A DNA stretch of 64,000 nt from Pseudoalteromonas sp. FUC4. Its GTDB lineage: Bacteria; Pseudomonadota; Gammaproteobacteria; Enterobacterales; Alteromonadaceae. The translations under genes were made by a program, and so were the position numbers. Location: assembly GCF_008370255.1 (NCBI RefSeq), contig NZ_SEUI01000001.1, positions 897,823-961,822 on the forward strand, in the 5' to 3' direction. Positions 44,197 to 55,168 of the stretch are shown one piece after another. The notes under the pieces were generated by a model that searched no databases, had not been told where the DNA came from, and was given only the letters and a program-made list of their open reading frames with translations. The first letter of the stretch is position 1. The number at the start of each line of letters is the position of its first letter.

Positions 44197-44292
44197 AGCG
44201 GCGAAAGCTTATGTGTGTGTTGTGTGTGAAGTAGCCTTCGCGCCCATCTTTATTATTAATTATTCTTTTATTTACTCATTTTTTAATTACGA

Positions 44293-45783
44293 TTACTTTA
44301 AGTTAATGCTCATGTTTGGACCCGAGGCAATGTCGTCTTCAAACCAACGTGATGTAATCGTTTTAGTTTCTGTGTAAAAGCGAATACCTTGTTTACCGTA
44401 CGTGTGTGTATCGCCGTAAAACGAGCCTTTCCAACCAGTGAACGAAAAGAACGGAAGTGGCACCGGAATTGGCACATTAATACCTACTTGGCCTACTTCA
44501 ATTTCGTGTTGGAATTTACGAGCCACTGCGCCGCTTGAGGTAAATAACGAGGTACCATTACCGTAAGGGCTGTCGTTAATAAGCGCGATTGCTTCATCAA
44601 GCGTGTCTACAAACATACACGCGAGTACTGGGCCAAATATTTCTTCTTTGTATAAATCCATTTCTTTGGTTACGTCAGTAAATAACGTTGGGCCAACCCA
44701 GTTACCTTGCTCATACCCTTCAACCGTAAAGTCAGAACCATCAATTAAACAGGTAGCGCCTTGCTCTTTACCACCGGCAATGAGTGATAAAATACGTGCT
44801 TTTGCTGCTTTTGATGTTTGTGGACCGTATGCTGCGTTTGCATCATCCCACACGCCTGGGCGTACATTTTCAAAGCCTGCTTTAATTTCATCTACCCACT
44901 GACTTGCTTGACCTACAAATACAGCAACCGAAATACCCATACAACGTTGACCAGCAGCACCTACCGATGCGCCTACTAGGTTGTTTACAACGTGCGATTT
45001 ACTGGCATCAGGCATAATAACCATATGATTTTTAGCGCCAACACACGCTTGCACACGTTTAAGATTTTGCGTGCCTTTAGAATAAATATAAGCACCTACA
45101 CCACACGAGCCAACAAACGAAATAGCACGTACTGCTTTATCTTCTAGTAAGCGGTCTACTTGTGGTTTTGTACCGTGAACAACTTGTAATACGCCTTTTG
45201 GTGCGCCGGCTTCAATAAATAGCTCTGCTAAGCGCATTGGTGTAAGTGGATCTTGCTCAGACGGTTTTAAAATAAAGGTGTTACCACACACAATAGCCAG
45301 CGGGAACATCCAAAGAGGGATCATTGCAGGGAAGTTAAACGGGGTTACGCCTGCACACACGCCAAGTGGCTGCATGTAAGAATACGTATCGATTTTACGC
45401 GCTACGTTTTCCATTGTTTCACCCATCATTAATGATGGTGCGTTTGCTGCTTGTTCTACTACTTCAATACCGCGCCAAACATCGCCTTTTGCATCTTCAA
45501 ATGTTTTACCCAATTCGTGGCAAATAATGGTAGCAAGCTCATCGTGGTGTTCTTTTAATAGCGCAGCGTACTTCATCATAATGCGAGCACGTTCAGTAAT
45601 TGGTACGTCTTTCCATGTTTTAAACGTCTCAGAAGCTGAGGCAATTGCCGCGTCCATTTCTGATTCTGTGGTACATGGCACTTGTGCAAGTACTTCTTGA
45701 GTTGCTGGGTTTATAACATCGATAAGCTCTTTTGATGCTGATTGAATAAATTCGCCATTAATAAGTAGTGGTACTTGGTGCAT
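44293..45783 (-). CDS. mmsA: Methylmalonate-semialdehyde dehydrogenase MmsA
   Basis: 496 residues. The aldehyde-dehydrogenase core has [12 protein letters not shown] and the catalytic Cys in [13 protein letters not shown] (about residue 284); this RCM form is the CoA-acylating MmsA signature. It converts methylmalonate semialdehyde to propionyl-CoA and CO2 with NAD+ and CoA, the last valine-specific step. It lies between the thiolase and acdH genes. Confidence 0.96.
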   Translation of the reverse strand: MHQVPLLINGEFIQSASKELIDVINPATQEVLAQVPCTTESEMDAAIASASETFKTWKDVPITERARIMMKYAALLKEHHDELATIICHELGKTFEDAKGDVWRGIEVVEQAANAPSLMMGETMENVARKIDTYSYMQPLGVCAGVTPFNFPAMIPLWMFPLAIVCGNTFILKPSEQDPLTPMRLAELFIEAGAPKGVLQVVHGTKPQVDRLLEDKAVRAISFVGSCGVGAYIYSKGTQNLKRVQACVGAKNHMVIMPDASKSHVVNNLVGASVGAAGQRCMGISVAVFVGQASQWVDEIKAGFENVRPGVWDDANAAYGPQTSKAAKARILSLIAGGKEQGATCLIDGSDFTVEGYEQGNWVGPTLFTDVTKEMDLYKEEIFGPVLACMFVDTLDEAIALINDSPYGNGTSLFTSSGAVARKFQHEIEVGQVGINVPIPVPLPFFSFTGWKGSFYGDTHTYGKQGIRFYTETKTITSRWFEDDIASGPNMSINLK

Positions 45784-45908
45784 GATTAAATCCTAGTGTG
45801 TGAGTTGTGTGTTCTCTTTTGAAATTGGTAGCGCCGCTTTGTAAGTATTATTAGTGCAGCGCTTTTATAGTTATTCGTACAGCTTTCTTATAACTATTAA
45901 ATATTTAG

Positions 45909-47090
45909 TTAATACGCTTCTACAGCCATAGCAACCGCTTCACCGCCACCAATACATAAAGACGCGATGCCTTTTTTAAGGCCTCGGTTTTTAAGGGCAT
46001 GAATTAGCGTTACTAAAATACGCGCGCCGCTTGCACCAATTGGGTGGCCAAGTGCACATGCACCACCATTCACGTTTACTTTGCTTTCATCAAGTTTTAA
46101 CTCGTTAATAGCCAGCATGGTTACCATGGCAAATGCTTCGTTAATTTCCCAAAGGTCAACATCGTTTACAGCCCAGCCTGCTTTTTCAAGCACGCTGTTC
46201 ATAGCCCCTACTGGCGCTACTGTAAATTCACTTGGTTTTTGAGAATGCGTGCTGTGCGCTACAATTTTACAAAGCGGTGTTAAGCCTTGTTCCTTTGCTT
46301 TTGATTCGCTCATTAATATAAGCGCTGCGCCACCGTCTGAAATTGACGATGAATTAGCCGCTGTAATAGTGCCGTCTTTTTTAAAAGCTGCACGTAAGGT
46401 AGGAATTTTTTCTGGGCGGGCGTTACCTGGTTGCTCGTCAATCGAAACTGTTACATCGCCTTTGCGTGTTTGCATCGTATGCGGGGCAACTTCGTTATCA
46501 AAACTGCCATTTTGTATCGCGGCTTTAGCTTTACTTAATGAGCCTAATGCAAACGCATCCATTTGCTCGCGGCCAATGCCGTACTCGTCGGCGGTGTCTT
46601 GTGCAAAACAACCCATTGCTTTGTTGTCGTAGGCGTCTTCAAGGCCATCGCTCATCATGTGATCTTTTATTTCGCCATGTCCCATACGCATTCCACAACG
46701 CGCTTTTGGTATGAAGTACGGTGCGTTTGTCATGCTTTCCATGCCACCGGCAATAGCAGATTGAATAGAGCCGGCTTTAATTAAATCGTTTGCAAGCATG
46801 GCCGCTTTTAAACCAGAGCCACATACTTTATTAATTGTTGTAGCACCAGTGCTAAGAGCAAGGCCTGCTTTTAACATTGCTTGGCGTGCGGGTGCTTGTC
46901 CAAGGCCTGCTGGTAATACGCAGCCCATAATTACTTCGTCTATTGCATCATTAGCTAAACCAGTTTGTGCAAGTGCGCTGGCAATGGCGGTAGCGCCAAG
47001 CTCGGTAGACTGCGCATCACTTAACGCTCCCATAAAACCACCCATTGGGGTACGTTTTGCTGCTACAATTACCACTGATTCTAAAGTCAT
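45909..47090 (-). CDS. Acetyl-CoA C-acyltransferase (thiolase)
   Basis: 393 residues from the ATG at 47090 (MTLESVVIVAAKRTP), which has GGAG six bases before it; an ATG at 47117 would add nine extra residues. Catalytic Cys in NKVCGSGLKA (about 88), His in NEAFAM and the Cys in SLCIGGGEAV are present. Probably cleaves 2-methylacetoacetyl-CoA (isoleucine) or condenses/cleaves acetoacetyl-CoA. First gene of the minus-strand operon, next to the divergent liuR. Confidence 0.93.
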   Translation of the reverse strand: MTLESVVIVAAKRTPMGGFMGALSDAQSTELGATAIASALAQTGLANDAIDEVIMGCVLPAGLGQAPARQAMLKAGLALSTGATTINKVCGSGLKAAMLANDLIKAGSIQSAIAGGMESMTNAPYFIPKARCGMRMGHGEIKDHMMSDGLEDAYDNKAMGCFAQDTADEYGIGREQMDAFALGSLSKAKAAIQNGSFDNEVAPHTMQTRKGDVTVSIDEQPGNARPEKIPTLRAAFKKDGTITAANSSSISDGGAALILMSESKAKEQGLTPLCKIVAHSTHSQKPSEFTVAPVGAMNSVLEKAGWAVNDVDLWEINEAFAMVTMLAINELKLDESKVNVNGGACALGHPIGASGARILVTLIHALKNRGLKKGIASLCIGGGEAVAMAVEAY

Positions 47091-47186
47091 AACTAACTCC
47101 ATTGTATTTATATGCAAATAGTTGTTAGTATATTTGCTCTATTAATTTAGTATTCATTTATTATTTAATACCCTTACACAATACTA

Positions 47187-47206
47187 ACGTTTACGCCAAC
47201 GTCAAC
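47187..47206. promoter_or_regulatory. LiuR-like site before the thiolase operon
   Basis: acgtttacgccaacgtcaac has the TTTACG...AACGT character of LiuR sites in gammaproteobacteria as I remember them. It lies about 97 bp before the thiolase ATG, in the liuR divergent region. Confidence 0.5.
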
Positions 47207-47368
47207 TAAAAACAGCTTAATTTTTAGTTTTATAAGTGTAAGGATTATTTTCCATCGGTTAGACTACACTGACAAAATAAAAATAACCCATTGAATATTA
47301 ATAATATAAATCAATACCTCGCTTAAACATCCCTTTATAAACAGTTTCAAATCACACCAAGCTTTACC

Positions 47369-47378
47369 TTTACGTAAA
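47369..47378. promoter_or_regulatory. LiuR-like site before liuR
   Basis: TTTACGTAAA, a perfect 10-base palindrome, within a longer TTTAC-CTTTACGTAAACTT context, 43 bp before liuR. Fits autoregulation by a MerR-type protein. Confidence 0.5.
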
Positions 47379-47420
47379 CTTCACTTATATTGGAGTTATT
47401 CGAATGAGGTAAATACAATT

Positions 47421-47855
47421 ATGAAACCAGATAATCAAACAAACTTTGCAAGCTCAGCCAAAATGCCGGCAAGTAATGAACAAACATTTAGCATTAGTGA
47501 ACTCGCTAAAGAATTTGACATTACAACCCGCTCTATTCGCTTTTACGAAGACCAAGGGTTAATAACACCAGAACGTAATGGTCAAACCCGTATTTATTCA
47601 AAACGCGATAAAGTGCGTTTAAAACTAATATTACGTGGTAAGCGCCTTGGCTTTACATTGGCTGAAACCGGTCGTTTGTTTGAACTGTACGACGCAGATA
47701 AATCAAGCGCTAAGCAGTTGGTTACTATGCTTGACCTTATTTCAGAAAAAAAAGCAGACCTATCTCAGCAAATGGACGACATAAAAGTTGTGCTTATGGA
47801 ACTAGTTACTGCCGAGCGTCGCTGCAGAGACACATTAAACAAAATAGACGAGTAA
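47421..47855 (+). CDS. liuR: MerR-family regulator LiuR
   Basis: 144 residues. The MerR helix-turn-helix begins ISELAKEFDITTRSIRFYED (about residues 26-45), followed by a coiled-coil and a short C-terminal region. LiuR controls leucine/isovalerate and other branched-chain amino-acid genes in gammaproteobacteria. Here it is flanked by the leucine (plus) and valine/isoleucine (minus) operons, both likely targets. Confidence 0.93.
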   Translation: MKPDNQTNFASSAKMPASNEQTFSISELAKEFDITTRSIRFYEDQGLITPERNGQTRIYSKRDKVRLKLILRGKRLGFTLAETGRLFELYDADKSSAKQLVTMLDLISEKKADLSQQMDDIKVVLMELVTAERRCRDTLNKIDE

Positions 47856-47911
47856 GTTTATTTTTAAAATAACAACACACTGACAACACACACGTCACAC
47901 AGGAATAAATC

Positions 47912-49087
47912 ATGAGCACTATTTCACTATATAAAGAAATGAACTTTGGCCTTGGCGAAACTGCCGATATGATCCGCGACCACGTAAACAGTTTTGCGAG
48001 TCAGGAGATTGCCCCGCTTGCTGAAAAAACGGACTTAGATAACGCTTTTCCAAATCAACTTTGGACTCAAATGGGCGAAATGGGCGTACTAGGTATGACC
48101 GTATCTGAAGAACTTGGCGGCGCCGGTTTAGGTTACTTAGAACATGTTATTGCTATGGAAGAAATAAGCCGTGCTAGTGCATCTATTGGCTTAAGCTACG
48201 GAGCACATTCAAACCTGTGTGTTAATCAAATTAACCGTAACGGGTCACAAGCTCAAAAAGAAAAATACTTACCTAAGCTTATTAGTGGTGAGCACATTGG
48301 TGCCCTTGCAATGAGCGAGCCTAATGCGGGCTCTGACGTTGTATCAATGAAACTCAAAGCCGAAAAAAAAGGCGATAAGTACATTTTAAACGGCAACAAA
48401 ATGTGGATCACTAATGGTCCCGACGCACACACACTCGTTATTTACGCTAAAACAGATTTAAACGCCGGTGCTAAAGGCATTACCGCGTTTATTGTTGAGA
48501 GCAACTTTCCGGGCTTTTCAACAGCGCAAAAGCTAGACAAACTGGGCATGCGCGGCTCAAACACCTGTGAGCTAGTATTTGAAAACTGCGAAGTGCCAGA
48601 AGAGAATATTTTAGGTAACTTAAACGAAGGCGTTAAAGTACTTATGAGTGGCCTTGATTACGAACGCGTAGTACTTGCAGCGGGCCCGCTTGGCATAATG
48701 CAAGCGTGTATGGACATAGTGGTGCCGTACATTCATGAGCGTAAACAGTTTGATACCCCTATTGGTCAATTTCAGTTAATTCAGGGCAAAGTAGCCGACA
48801 TGTATACACAAATGAATGCTGCGCGCTCATACGTATACACGGTAGCCAAAGCGTGTGACCGAGGCGAAACCACCCGTAAAGATGCAGCCGGTGCAATTTT
48901 ATACGCAGCTGAGCTTGCAACTAAAATGGCACTTGATGCGATTCAAATTTTAGGTGGCAATGGCTACATAAACGAATACGCAACGGGCCGTCTTCTTCGT
49001 GACGCTAAACTTTACGAAATTGGTGCAGGTACATCAGAAATACGCCGCATGCTTATAGGCCGCGAACTTTTCACTGAAAGCCGTTAA
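47912..49087 (+). CDS. liuA: Isovaleryl-CoA dehydrogenase LiuA
   Basis: 391 residues. Blocks [20 protein letters not shown] and [20 protein letters not shown] are typical of isovaleryl-CoA dehydrogenase; the C-terminus [20 protein letters not shown] is also family-specific. It oxidises isovaleryl-CoA to 3-methylcrotonyl-CoA, first step specific to leucine. It follows liuR after 56 bp and leads the leucine operon. Confidence 0.96.
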   Translation: MSTISLYKEMNFGLGETADMIRDHVNSFASQEIAPLAEKTDLDNAFPNQLWTQMGEMGVLGMTVSEELGGAGLGYLEHVIAMEEISRASASIGLSYGAHSNLCVNQINRNGSQAQKEKYLPKLISGEHIGALAMSEPNAGSDVVSMKLKAEKKGDKYILNGNKMWITNGPDAHTLVIYAKTDLNAGAKGITAFIVESNFPGFSTAQKLDKLGMRGSNTCELVFENCEVPEENILGNLNEGVKVLMSGLDYERVVLAAGPLGIMQACMDIVVPYIHERKQFDTPIGQFQLIQGKVADMYTQMNAARSYVYTVAKACDRGETTRKDAAGAILYAAELATKMALDAIQILGGNGYINEYATGRLLRDAKLYEIGAGTSEIRRMLIGRELFTESR

Positions 49088-49097
49088 GGATTAAACC

Positions 49098-50705
49098 ATG
49101 ACTATTTTAAAATCGAGCGTTAATCCTCACGATCCAACGTTTGTGCAAAACCATAAAAATATGTCAGCGCTGGTGGATGATTTACGCGATAAAGTAGCCA
49201 CAATTAGCCAAGGCGGAGGCGCTGCATTAAAAGAGCGCCACGAAGGCCGTGGTAAATTATTTGTTCGCGACCGTATAAGTACATTAATTGATGAAGGCTC
49301 ACCGTTTTTAGAAATTTCACAATTTGCTGCCTTTGGTGTGTACGAACAAGCAATACCTTGTGCAGGCGTTGTAGCCGGTATTGGCCGTGTTAAAGGCGTT
49401 GAATGCATGATTATTGCAAACGATGCCACGGTTAAAGGCGGTACATATTTTCCGCTTACCGTTAAAAAGCATTTACGCGCACAAGATATCGCAGAGCGTT
49501 GCCACTTACCGTGTATTTATTTGGTGGATTCGGGCGGTGCAAATCTGCCAGAGCAAGATGATGTATTTCCAGATAAGCTGCATTTTGGTCGTATTTTTTA
49601 CAACCAAGCCCGTATGTCGGGTAAAGGCATTCCACAAATTGCTGTAGTAATGGGTTTATGTACCGCTGGTGGTGCGTACGTACCTGCAATGGCCGATGAA
49701 AGCATTATTGTAAAAGATCAAGGCACTATATTTTTAGCCGGCCCGCCCCTTGTAAAAGCAGCAACAGGCGAAGAAGTAACCGCTGAAGAACTAGGCGGCG
49801 CCGATGTGCACTGTAAAGTGTCGGGTGTTGCCGATCACTTTGCTGAAAATGATGCTCATGCGCTGTCTATTGCGCGCCAATGTATTGAGCGTATTAATTA
49901 CACACGCCCTACAGTCCCTCTTCTAGAGGATGTAAAACCGCCGCGATACGATATAAACGAGCTTTACGGCATTGTAGGCACCGATCTTAAAAAGCCGTTT
50001 GATGTACGCGAAGTAATAGCGCGCACAGTGGATGACTCATCATTTGATGAATTTAAACGTTACTTTGGTGAAACGCTGGTCACCGGTTTTGCCAGCATTT
50101 ATGGCAACCCGGTTGGCATAGTGGCTAATAACGGTATTTTATTTAGTGAGTCGGCGCAAAAAGGCGCGCACTTTATTCAGCTGTGTGCTCAGCGCAATAT
50201 TCCTTTAGTGTTTTTACAAAATATTACCGGCTTTATGGTGGGTAAAAAATACGAAGCCGAAGGCATTGCAAAGCACGGCGCTAAAATGGTGATGGCGGTT
50301 TCGTGTGCTGATGTGCCTAAATTCACTGTACTTATTGGCGGCTCTTACGGCGCAGGTAACTACGGAATGTGTGGCCGCGCATTTGAACCAACCATGATGT
50401 GGATGTGGCCTAATGCCCGTATTTCTGTAATGGGCGGCGAGCAAGCTGCGGGTGTAATGGCGCAAGTTAAACAAGATGGTTTAGCACGTAAAGGCCAAAA
50501 CATGAGCGAGCAAGAAATCACTGACTTTAAAAAACCAATTATTGATCAATACGAAAAGCAAGGTCATCCGTATTACGCCAGCGCACGCTTGTGGGATGAC
50601 GGCATTATAGATCCTGCCGACACGCGTAATGTATTAGGGCTTGCGTTAGCGGCTGCGAACAATGCACCACAACGTGATTCAAAATTTGGCGTATTTAGAA
50701 TGTAA
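49098..50705 (+). CDS. liuB: 3-methylcrotonyl-CoA carboxylase, carboxyltransferase subunit LiuB
   Basis: 535 residues, biotin-dependent carboxyltransferase domains in tandem. Marks include [37 protein letters not shown] and [20 protein letters not shown], the last being the oxyanion-forming region. Works with LiuD to carboxylate 3-methylcrotonyl-CoA. Spacing to liuA is 10 bp. Confidence 0.97.
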   Translation: MTILKSSVNPHDPTFVQNHKNMSALVDDLRDKVATISQGGGAALKERHEGRGKLFVRDRISTLIDEGSPFLEISQFAAFGVYEQAIPCAGVVAGIGRVKGVECMIIANDATVKGGTYFPLTVKKHLRAQDIAERCHLPCIYLVDSGGANLPEQDDVFPDKLHFGRIFYNQARMSGKGIPQIAVVMGLCTAGGAYVPAMADESIIVKDQGTIFLAGPPLVKAATGEEVTAEELGGADVHCKVSGVADHFAENDAHALSIARQCIERINYTRPTVPLLEDVKPPRYDINELYGIVGTDLKKPFDVREVIARTVDDSSFDEFKRYFGETLVTGFASIYGNPVGIVANNGILFSESAQKGAHFIQLCAQRNIPLVFLQNITGFMVGKKYEAEGIAKHGAKMVMAVSCADVPKFTVLIGGSYGAGNYGMCGRAFEPTMMWMWPNARISVMGGEQAAGVMAQVKQDGLARKGQNMSEQEITDFKKPIIDQYEKQGHPYYASARLWDDGIIDPADTRNVLGLALAAANNAPQRDSKFGVFRM

Positions 50706-50717
50706 CCGGAGCACAAA

Positions 50718-51488
50718 ATGTCAGTAACACTACAAATAACAAAATCTAATGTGGCTGTACTTGTGTTAAGCCGCCCAGAAAAAAGAAACGCATTTAACAG
50801 TGAAGTAATACACGAGCTGATTCAGTGTATTGAACATGCAAATACGCTTGATATTCGTGCTCTGGTTTTAAAAACAGAGGGTAAACACTTTTCAGCCGGT
50901 GCCGATTTAGCCTGGATGAAATCAATGGCGGATAACAACTATGCCGATAACCTAGCTGATTCAATGCAATTAGCTAAATTAATGCAGGTATTGGCAAGCT
51001 CCCCGCATCCTACAATTTGCGCTGTGCAAGGTGCTGCTTTTGGTGGTGCTCTGGGCTTAATAGCTTGTTGCGACATAGCCCTTAGTAAAGACGATGCTCA
51101 ATTTTGTTTAAGCGAAGTAAAGCTGGGTCTTATTCCGGCGGTTATTAGCCCGTATGTAATTAAAGCTATTGGTGAACGCGCTGCTCGCAGGTACTTTTTA
51201 ACGGCTGAAGTATTTGATGCACATACTGCTAAGCAACTTGGCTTAATTCATCAAGTAACCGGTAATTTAGACTGTGCGGTCGATAATATGCTGCAAACAC
51301 TGATTGATAATGGACCTGTTGCAGTAAAAGCCGCAAAAGCATTAATTAACGATGTAGCAAATAAAGAAATTACCGATGAACTCATTGAGCTTACCGCTGA
51401 GCGTATTGCAAAAATTCGCGTATCTGAAGAAGGTCAAGAAGGGCTAAGTGCTTTTTTTGATAAACGTCCACCCGCTTGGCAACTGTAG
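50718..51488 (+). CDS. liuC: Methylglutaconyl-CoA hydratase LiuC
   Basis: 256 residues, crotonase family. FSAGADLAWMKSM and GAAFGGALGLIACCDIALS form the oxyanion hole; LSEVKLGLIPAVISPYV carries the catalytic Glu. It hydrates 3-methylglutaconyl-CoA to HMG-CoA. The gene sits between the two carboxylase genes, as in other liu operons. Confidence 0.95.
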   Translation: MSVTLQITKSNVAVLVLSRPEKRNAFNSEVIHELIQCIEHANTLDIRALVLKTEGKHFSAGADLAWMKSMADNNYADNLADSMQLAKLMQVLASSPHPTICAVQGAAFGGALGLIACCDIALSKDDAQFCLSEVKLGLIPAVISPYVIKAIGERAARRYFLTAEVFDAHTAKQLGLIHQVTGNLDCAVDNMLQTLIDNGPVAVKAAKALINDVANKEITDELIELTAERIAKIRVSEEGQEGLSAFFDKRPPAWQL

Positions 51489-51496
51489 GATTGATT

Positions 51497-53485
51497 ATGA
51501 ACACACAACGATTAGAAAAAATACTGATTGCCAATCGTGGAGAAATTGCGTGCCGAGTAATGCGCAGCGCAAAACAAATGGGCTTAACCACGGTCGCGGT
51601 TTATTCTGACGCAGACAAACATGCCCAGCACGTAAAAATGGCTGACGAGGCTTACCATATTGGCGCTGCACCAAGTAAAGATTCGTATTTGGTGGCAGAC
51701 AAAATTTTACAAGTTGCCAAAGACTGCGGCGCTGATTGTATTCACCCAGGCTATGGTTTTTTATCTGAGAACAGCGAATTTGCTAAAGCCTGCGAAGCTA
51801 GCAACATTGCTTTTGTAGGACCACCAGCAAGCAGTATTGAAGCAATGGGGTCTAAAACCCGCGCTAAAGAAATAATGGCAGCTGCTAATGTGCCATTAGT
51901 ACCAGGTTATTATGGTGATAAACAAGACCCTGCTTTTTTACAAAGTGAAGCTGAAAAAATTGGCTACCCTGTACTCATTAAAGCTGCCTTTGGTGGCGGT
52001 GGTAAAGGTATGCGCGTTGTACAAGAAGCAAAAGATTTTATGAGCGCACTTCAAGGTGCGCAACGTGAAGCGATTGCCGGTTTTGGTAACGACTTAGTGT
52101 TATTAGAGCGCTATGTAAACCAGCCTCGCCATGTTGAAGTGCAAGTATTTGCAGATAACTACGGTAACTGTGTTTATTTAGGCGATCGTGATTGTTCTTT
52201 GCAACGTCGTCATCAAAAAGTAATTGAAGAAGCCCCTGCTCCGGGTTTATCTGACGAACTACGCAAAGAAATGGGTGAAGCAGCTGTGCGCTGTGCACTG
52301 GCTATAAATTATAGAGGCGCAGGTACGGTTGAGTTTTTACTGTGTGGCGATGAATTTTTCTTTATGGAAATGAATACGCGCCTTCAAGTAGAGCACCCAG
52401 TGACCGAAATGGTAACCGGTGTAGATTTAGTCAATTGGCAAATTAATATTGCGGGTGGGCAAACATTGCCACTGACACAAAGTGATATTCAATTGCAGGG
52501 TCATAGCTTTGAAGCGCGTATATACGCAGAAGATCCAGCTAACGACTTTATCCCGTGTTCGGGCACTATTGAAGCACTGCACACTCCACTTAACAGTGAA
52601 TTTGTACGCATTGATACAGGCATTGCACAAGGCGACGAAATCAGCCCATTTTACGACCCGATGATTGCAAAACTTATTGTGCACGATGACAATCGCGAAC
52701 AAGCACGGAGCCGTTTACAACACGCCCTTGAGCAATTTCATTTAGCGGGTTTTAGCACTAACATTGGCTTTTTACATAATTTAGCAAGCCACCCTACCTT
52801 TAAGCAAGGTGCGCCAAGTACACACTTTATTGCAGAGCAAGGCGACTCGTTAGTTGCGGTTGATAAATCGTTATTGCAAACAAGTCAGCTTATTGGTGCT
52901 TTTGCATATTTAGAATCGTTAACTAACACACAAAATGCGCAAAACAGTGCAAGCCCGTGGCAACAACTAACTGGTTTTACACTCAATGCACCACAAGTAA
53001 TTAAAGTCCCTTTTGCCGATTTACAGCTAAGCGCTATAAAAACGCCAGCGGGCTATAGTATTACGCATAACGAGCACGTATTTACTCTACAAGGCACATT
53101 AAATAACGGCTTGTGTAGTGTATTTATTAACGGCGAAAAACACAGCGCACATGTAAGTACGGTAGGTAATAGTTTGACGGTGATGAATAAAGCACTGCAA
53201 ACTAAGCTTGAACTAGTTGATAAACACTATATTAGTTCGCACGAAAGCGAAGCTTTGCCACTTGCCGCGCCGCTTAATGGCACAGTAGTTAAGCACTTAA
53301 TCGACATTGGTAGCACAATTACCAAAGGCGATGCGGTTGTTATTATCGAAGCCATGAAAATGGAATACACGCTTAACGCACCACACGACGGCATTTTAAA
53401 AAGCTACTGTTTTGGTGAAGGCGAATTAGTAACGCATGGAGCCTTACTTGCTATTGTCGAAGATACAACTGAGGAAGGTGCATAA
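51497..53485 (+). CDS. liuD: 3-methylcrotonyl-CoA carboxylase, biotin-carrying subunit LiuD
   Basis: About 662 residues from the ATG at 51497 (MNTQRLEKILIANRGEIACR); an ATG at 51476 lies inside liuC. Biotin carboxylase domain with GGGGKGMRVV and the EVQVFAD loop, a middle linker, then a biotinyl domain with the lysine in EAMKMEYTLNAPHDG near the C-terminus. Its last base overlaps the liuE start. Confidence 0.97.
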   Translation: MNTQRLEKILIANRGEIACRVMRSAKQMGLTTVAVYSDADKHAQHVKMADEAYHIGAAPSKDSYLVADKILQVAKDCGADCIHPGYGFLSENSEFAKACEASNIAFVGPPASSIEAMGSKTRAKEIMAAANVPLVPGYYGDKQDPAFLQSEAEKIGYPVLIKAAFGGGGKGMRVVQEAKDFMSALQGAQREAIAGFGNDLVLLERYVNQPRHVEVQVFADNYGNCVYLGDRDCSLQRRHQKVIEEAPAPGLSDELRKEMGEAAVRCALAINYRGAGTVEFLLCGDEFFFMEMNTRLQVEHPVTEMVTGVDLVNWQINIAGGQTLPLTQSDIQLQGHSFEARIYAEDPANDFIPCSGTIEALHTPLNSEFVRIDTGIAQGDEISPFYDPMIAKLIVHDDNREQARSRLQHALEQFHLAGFSTNIGFLHNLASHPTFKQGAPSTHFIAEQGDSLVAVDKSLLQTSQLIGAFAYLESLTNTQNAQNSASPWQQLTGFTLNAPQVIKVPFADLQLSAIKTPAGYSITHNEHVFTLQGTLNNGLCSVFINGEKHSAHVSTVGNSLTVMNKALQTKLELVDKHYISSHESEALPLAAPLNGTVVKHLIDIGSTITKGDAVVIIEAMKMEYTLNAPHDGILKSYCFGEGELVTHGALLAIVEDTTEEGA

Positions 53486-54381
53486 TGAGTGCCTTACCAA
53501 GTAAAGTACGTATTGTTGAAGTTGGCGCGCGAGACGGCCTACAAAACGAAAAAACAGTAAGCACAGCCGATAAAGTAGCGCTTATTAACGAGCTAAGTAC
53601 TGCTGGCTTAAAAGATATTGAAGCTGGCGCGTTTGTCTCCCCTAAGTGGGTGCCACAAATGGCAGATTCAGCGGATGTAATATCAGCACTCAACTTACCT
53701 GACGTAAATTTAAGCGCCCTTACACCTAACTTAAAAGGTGCACAAGCCGCGCATGCTGTTGGTATTAAAGAATTTGCTATATTTACAGCTGCGAGTGAGT
53801 CGTTTTGTCAAAAAAATATAAACTGCTCAATAGAGCAAAGTATTGAACGTTTTAGCGAAGTAATGGCATTTGCTAAAACTAATAATATTCGCGTACGTGG
53901 TTATGTAAGTTGTGTGCTCGGTTGCCCATACGAGGGGGAGATTGACCCGCAAGCAGTACTGAGTGTATCGCAAAAACTATTAGATTTAGGATGTTACGAA
54001 GTAAGCCTTGGCGATACTATTGGTGTTGGCACCGCTAAAAAAGTAACGCAGTTAATAGAGTTACTTTTAACGCACATTGATAAAACTAAACTTGCCGTGC
54101 ATTTTCATGATACTTACGGTCAAGCGCTAACAAATATTTACGCAGCCTTAAGCCTAGGTATAGCAACGGTTGACGCGGCAGTTGCAGGCCTTGGTGGCTG
54201 TCCTTATGCTAAGGGTGCGTCAGGAAATGTTGCCACCGAAGATGTAGTTTACTTACTGCAAGGGCTTGGCATTGAACATGGAATTGATTTAAAAAGGTTA
54301 AGTGAGGCTGGCTGGGAAATAACCAAAGCACTTGGTAAGCAACCTGTGAGCAAAGTATCTGTGGCACTACACACTAAATAA
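53485..54381 (+). CDS. liuE: Hydroxymethylglutaryl-CoA lyase LiuE
   Basis: 298 residues. N-terminal EVGARDGLQNEKT, the metal ligands in HFHDTYGQALTN and the Cys-containing GLGGCPYAKGASGNVATEDV are the HMG-CoA lyase signatures. Splits HMG-CoA into acetoacetate and acetyl-CoA, final leucine step. Starts at the liuD stop (ATAATG overlap). Confidence 0.97.
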   Translation: MSALPSKVRIVEVGARDGLQNEKTVSTADKVALINELSTAGLKDIEAGAFVSPKWVPQMADSADVISALNLPDVNLSALTPNLKGAQAAHAVGIKEFAIFTAASESFCQKNINCSIEQSIERFSEVMAFAKTNNIRVRGYVSCVLGCPYEGEIDPQAVLSVSQKLLDLGCYEVSLGDTIGVGTAKKVTQLIELLLTHIDKTKLAVHFHDTYGQALTNIYAALSLGIATVDAAVAGLGGCPYAKGASGNVATEDVVYLLQGLGIEHGIDLKRLSEAGWEITKALGKQPVSKVSVALHTK

Positions 54382-54455
54382 CTATCTTATAAAATGATAA
54401 TTCACTACTCACACAAGATAATTAACAACAAATAGCACACAATGAGGAGAGACTC

Positions 54456-55154
54456 ATGGCCGGTTTTGATAAGGTAGTTTCTAGTTACGAAGCTGCAATG
54501 GAAGGATTAAAAGACGGCGATACCATTATTGCCGGTGGTTTTGGTTTATGTGGTATTCCTGAGGGCTTAATTAAACAAATTAAGCACATGCAAACAAAAA
54601 ACTTAACCGTAGTATCTAATAACTGTGGTGTTGATGACTTTGGTTTAGGTATTTTATTACAAGACAAACAAATTAAAAAAGTAGTTGCCTCGTACGTTGG
54701 CGAAAACGCCCTATTCGAGCAGCAGTTATTAAGCGGCGAAATTGATGTAGAGCTTACGCCTCAAGGCACACTTGCTGAAAAAATGCGAGCTGGTGGCGCG
54801 GGTATACCTGCGTTTTACACCGCAACCGGTTACGGTACTCCTGTGGCTGAAGGCAAAGACGTAAAAGAATTTAATGGTCGCCCGTATATTTTAGAAGAGT
54901 CTATAACGGGTGAATTTGCTATTGTTAAAGCGTGGAAAGCCGATCGCTTTGGTAATTTAGTGTTTAGACACACCGCCATGAACTTTAATCCAATGGCTGC
55001 AACAGCAGGCAAAATTACCGTTGCCGAAGTAGAAGAAATTGTAGAGCCGGGTGAGCTTGAGCCAAGCCAAATTCATACCCCAGGTATTTTTGTAAATCGC
55101 GTTATTAAAGGCAGCTTTGAAAAACGCATTGAACGTGTAACAACACGAGATTAA
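54456..55154 (+). CDS. 3-oxoacid CoA-transferase subunit A
   Basis: 232 residues. The [13 protein letters not shown] block and [15 protein letters not shown] are typical of succinyl-CoA:3-oxoacid CoA-transferase alpha subunits. With subunit B it activates acetoacetate from HMG-CoA lyase using succinyl-CoA. A 74-bp gap from liuE and a GAGGAGA ribosome site suggest it is still part of the operon. Confidence 0.95.
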   Translation: MAGFDKVVSSYEAAMEGLKDGDTIIAGGFGLCGIPEGLIKQIKHMQTKNLTVVSNNCGVDDFGLGILLQDKQIKKVVASYVGENALFEQQLLSGEIDVELTPQGTLAEKMRAGGAGIPAFYTATGYGTPVAEGKDVKEFNGRPYILEESITGEFAIVKAWKADRFGNLVFRHTAMNFNPMAATAGKITVAEVEEIVEPGELEPSQIHTPGIFVNRVIKGSFEKRIERVTTRD

Positions 55155-55168
55155 GCAGGAGCATAATT

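Noticed and set aside
44200..44230. GTGTGTGTTGTGTGTG tract as a phase-variable repeat
   Set aside because: It is interrupted, short and lies outside any promoter that I can place.
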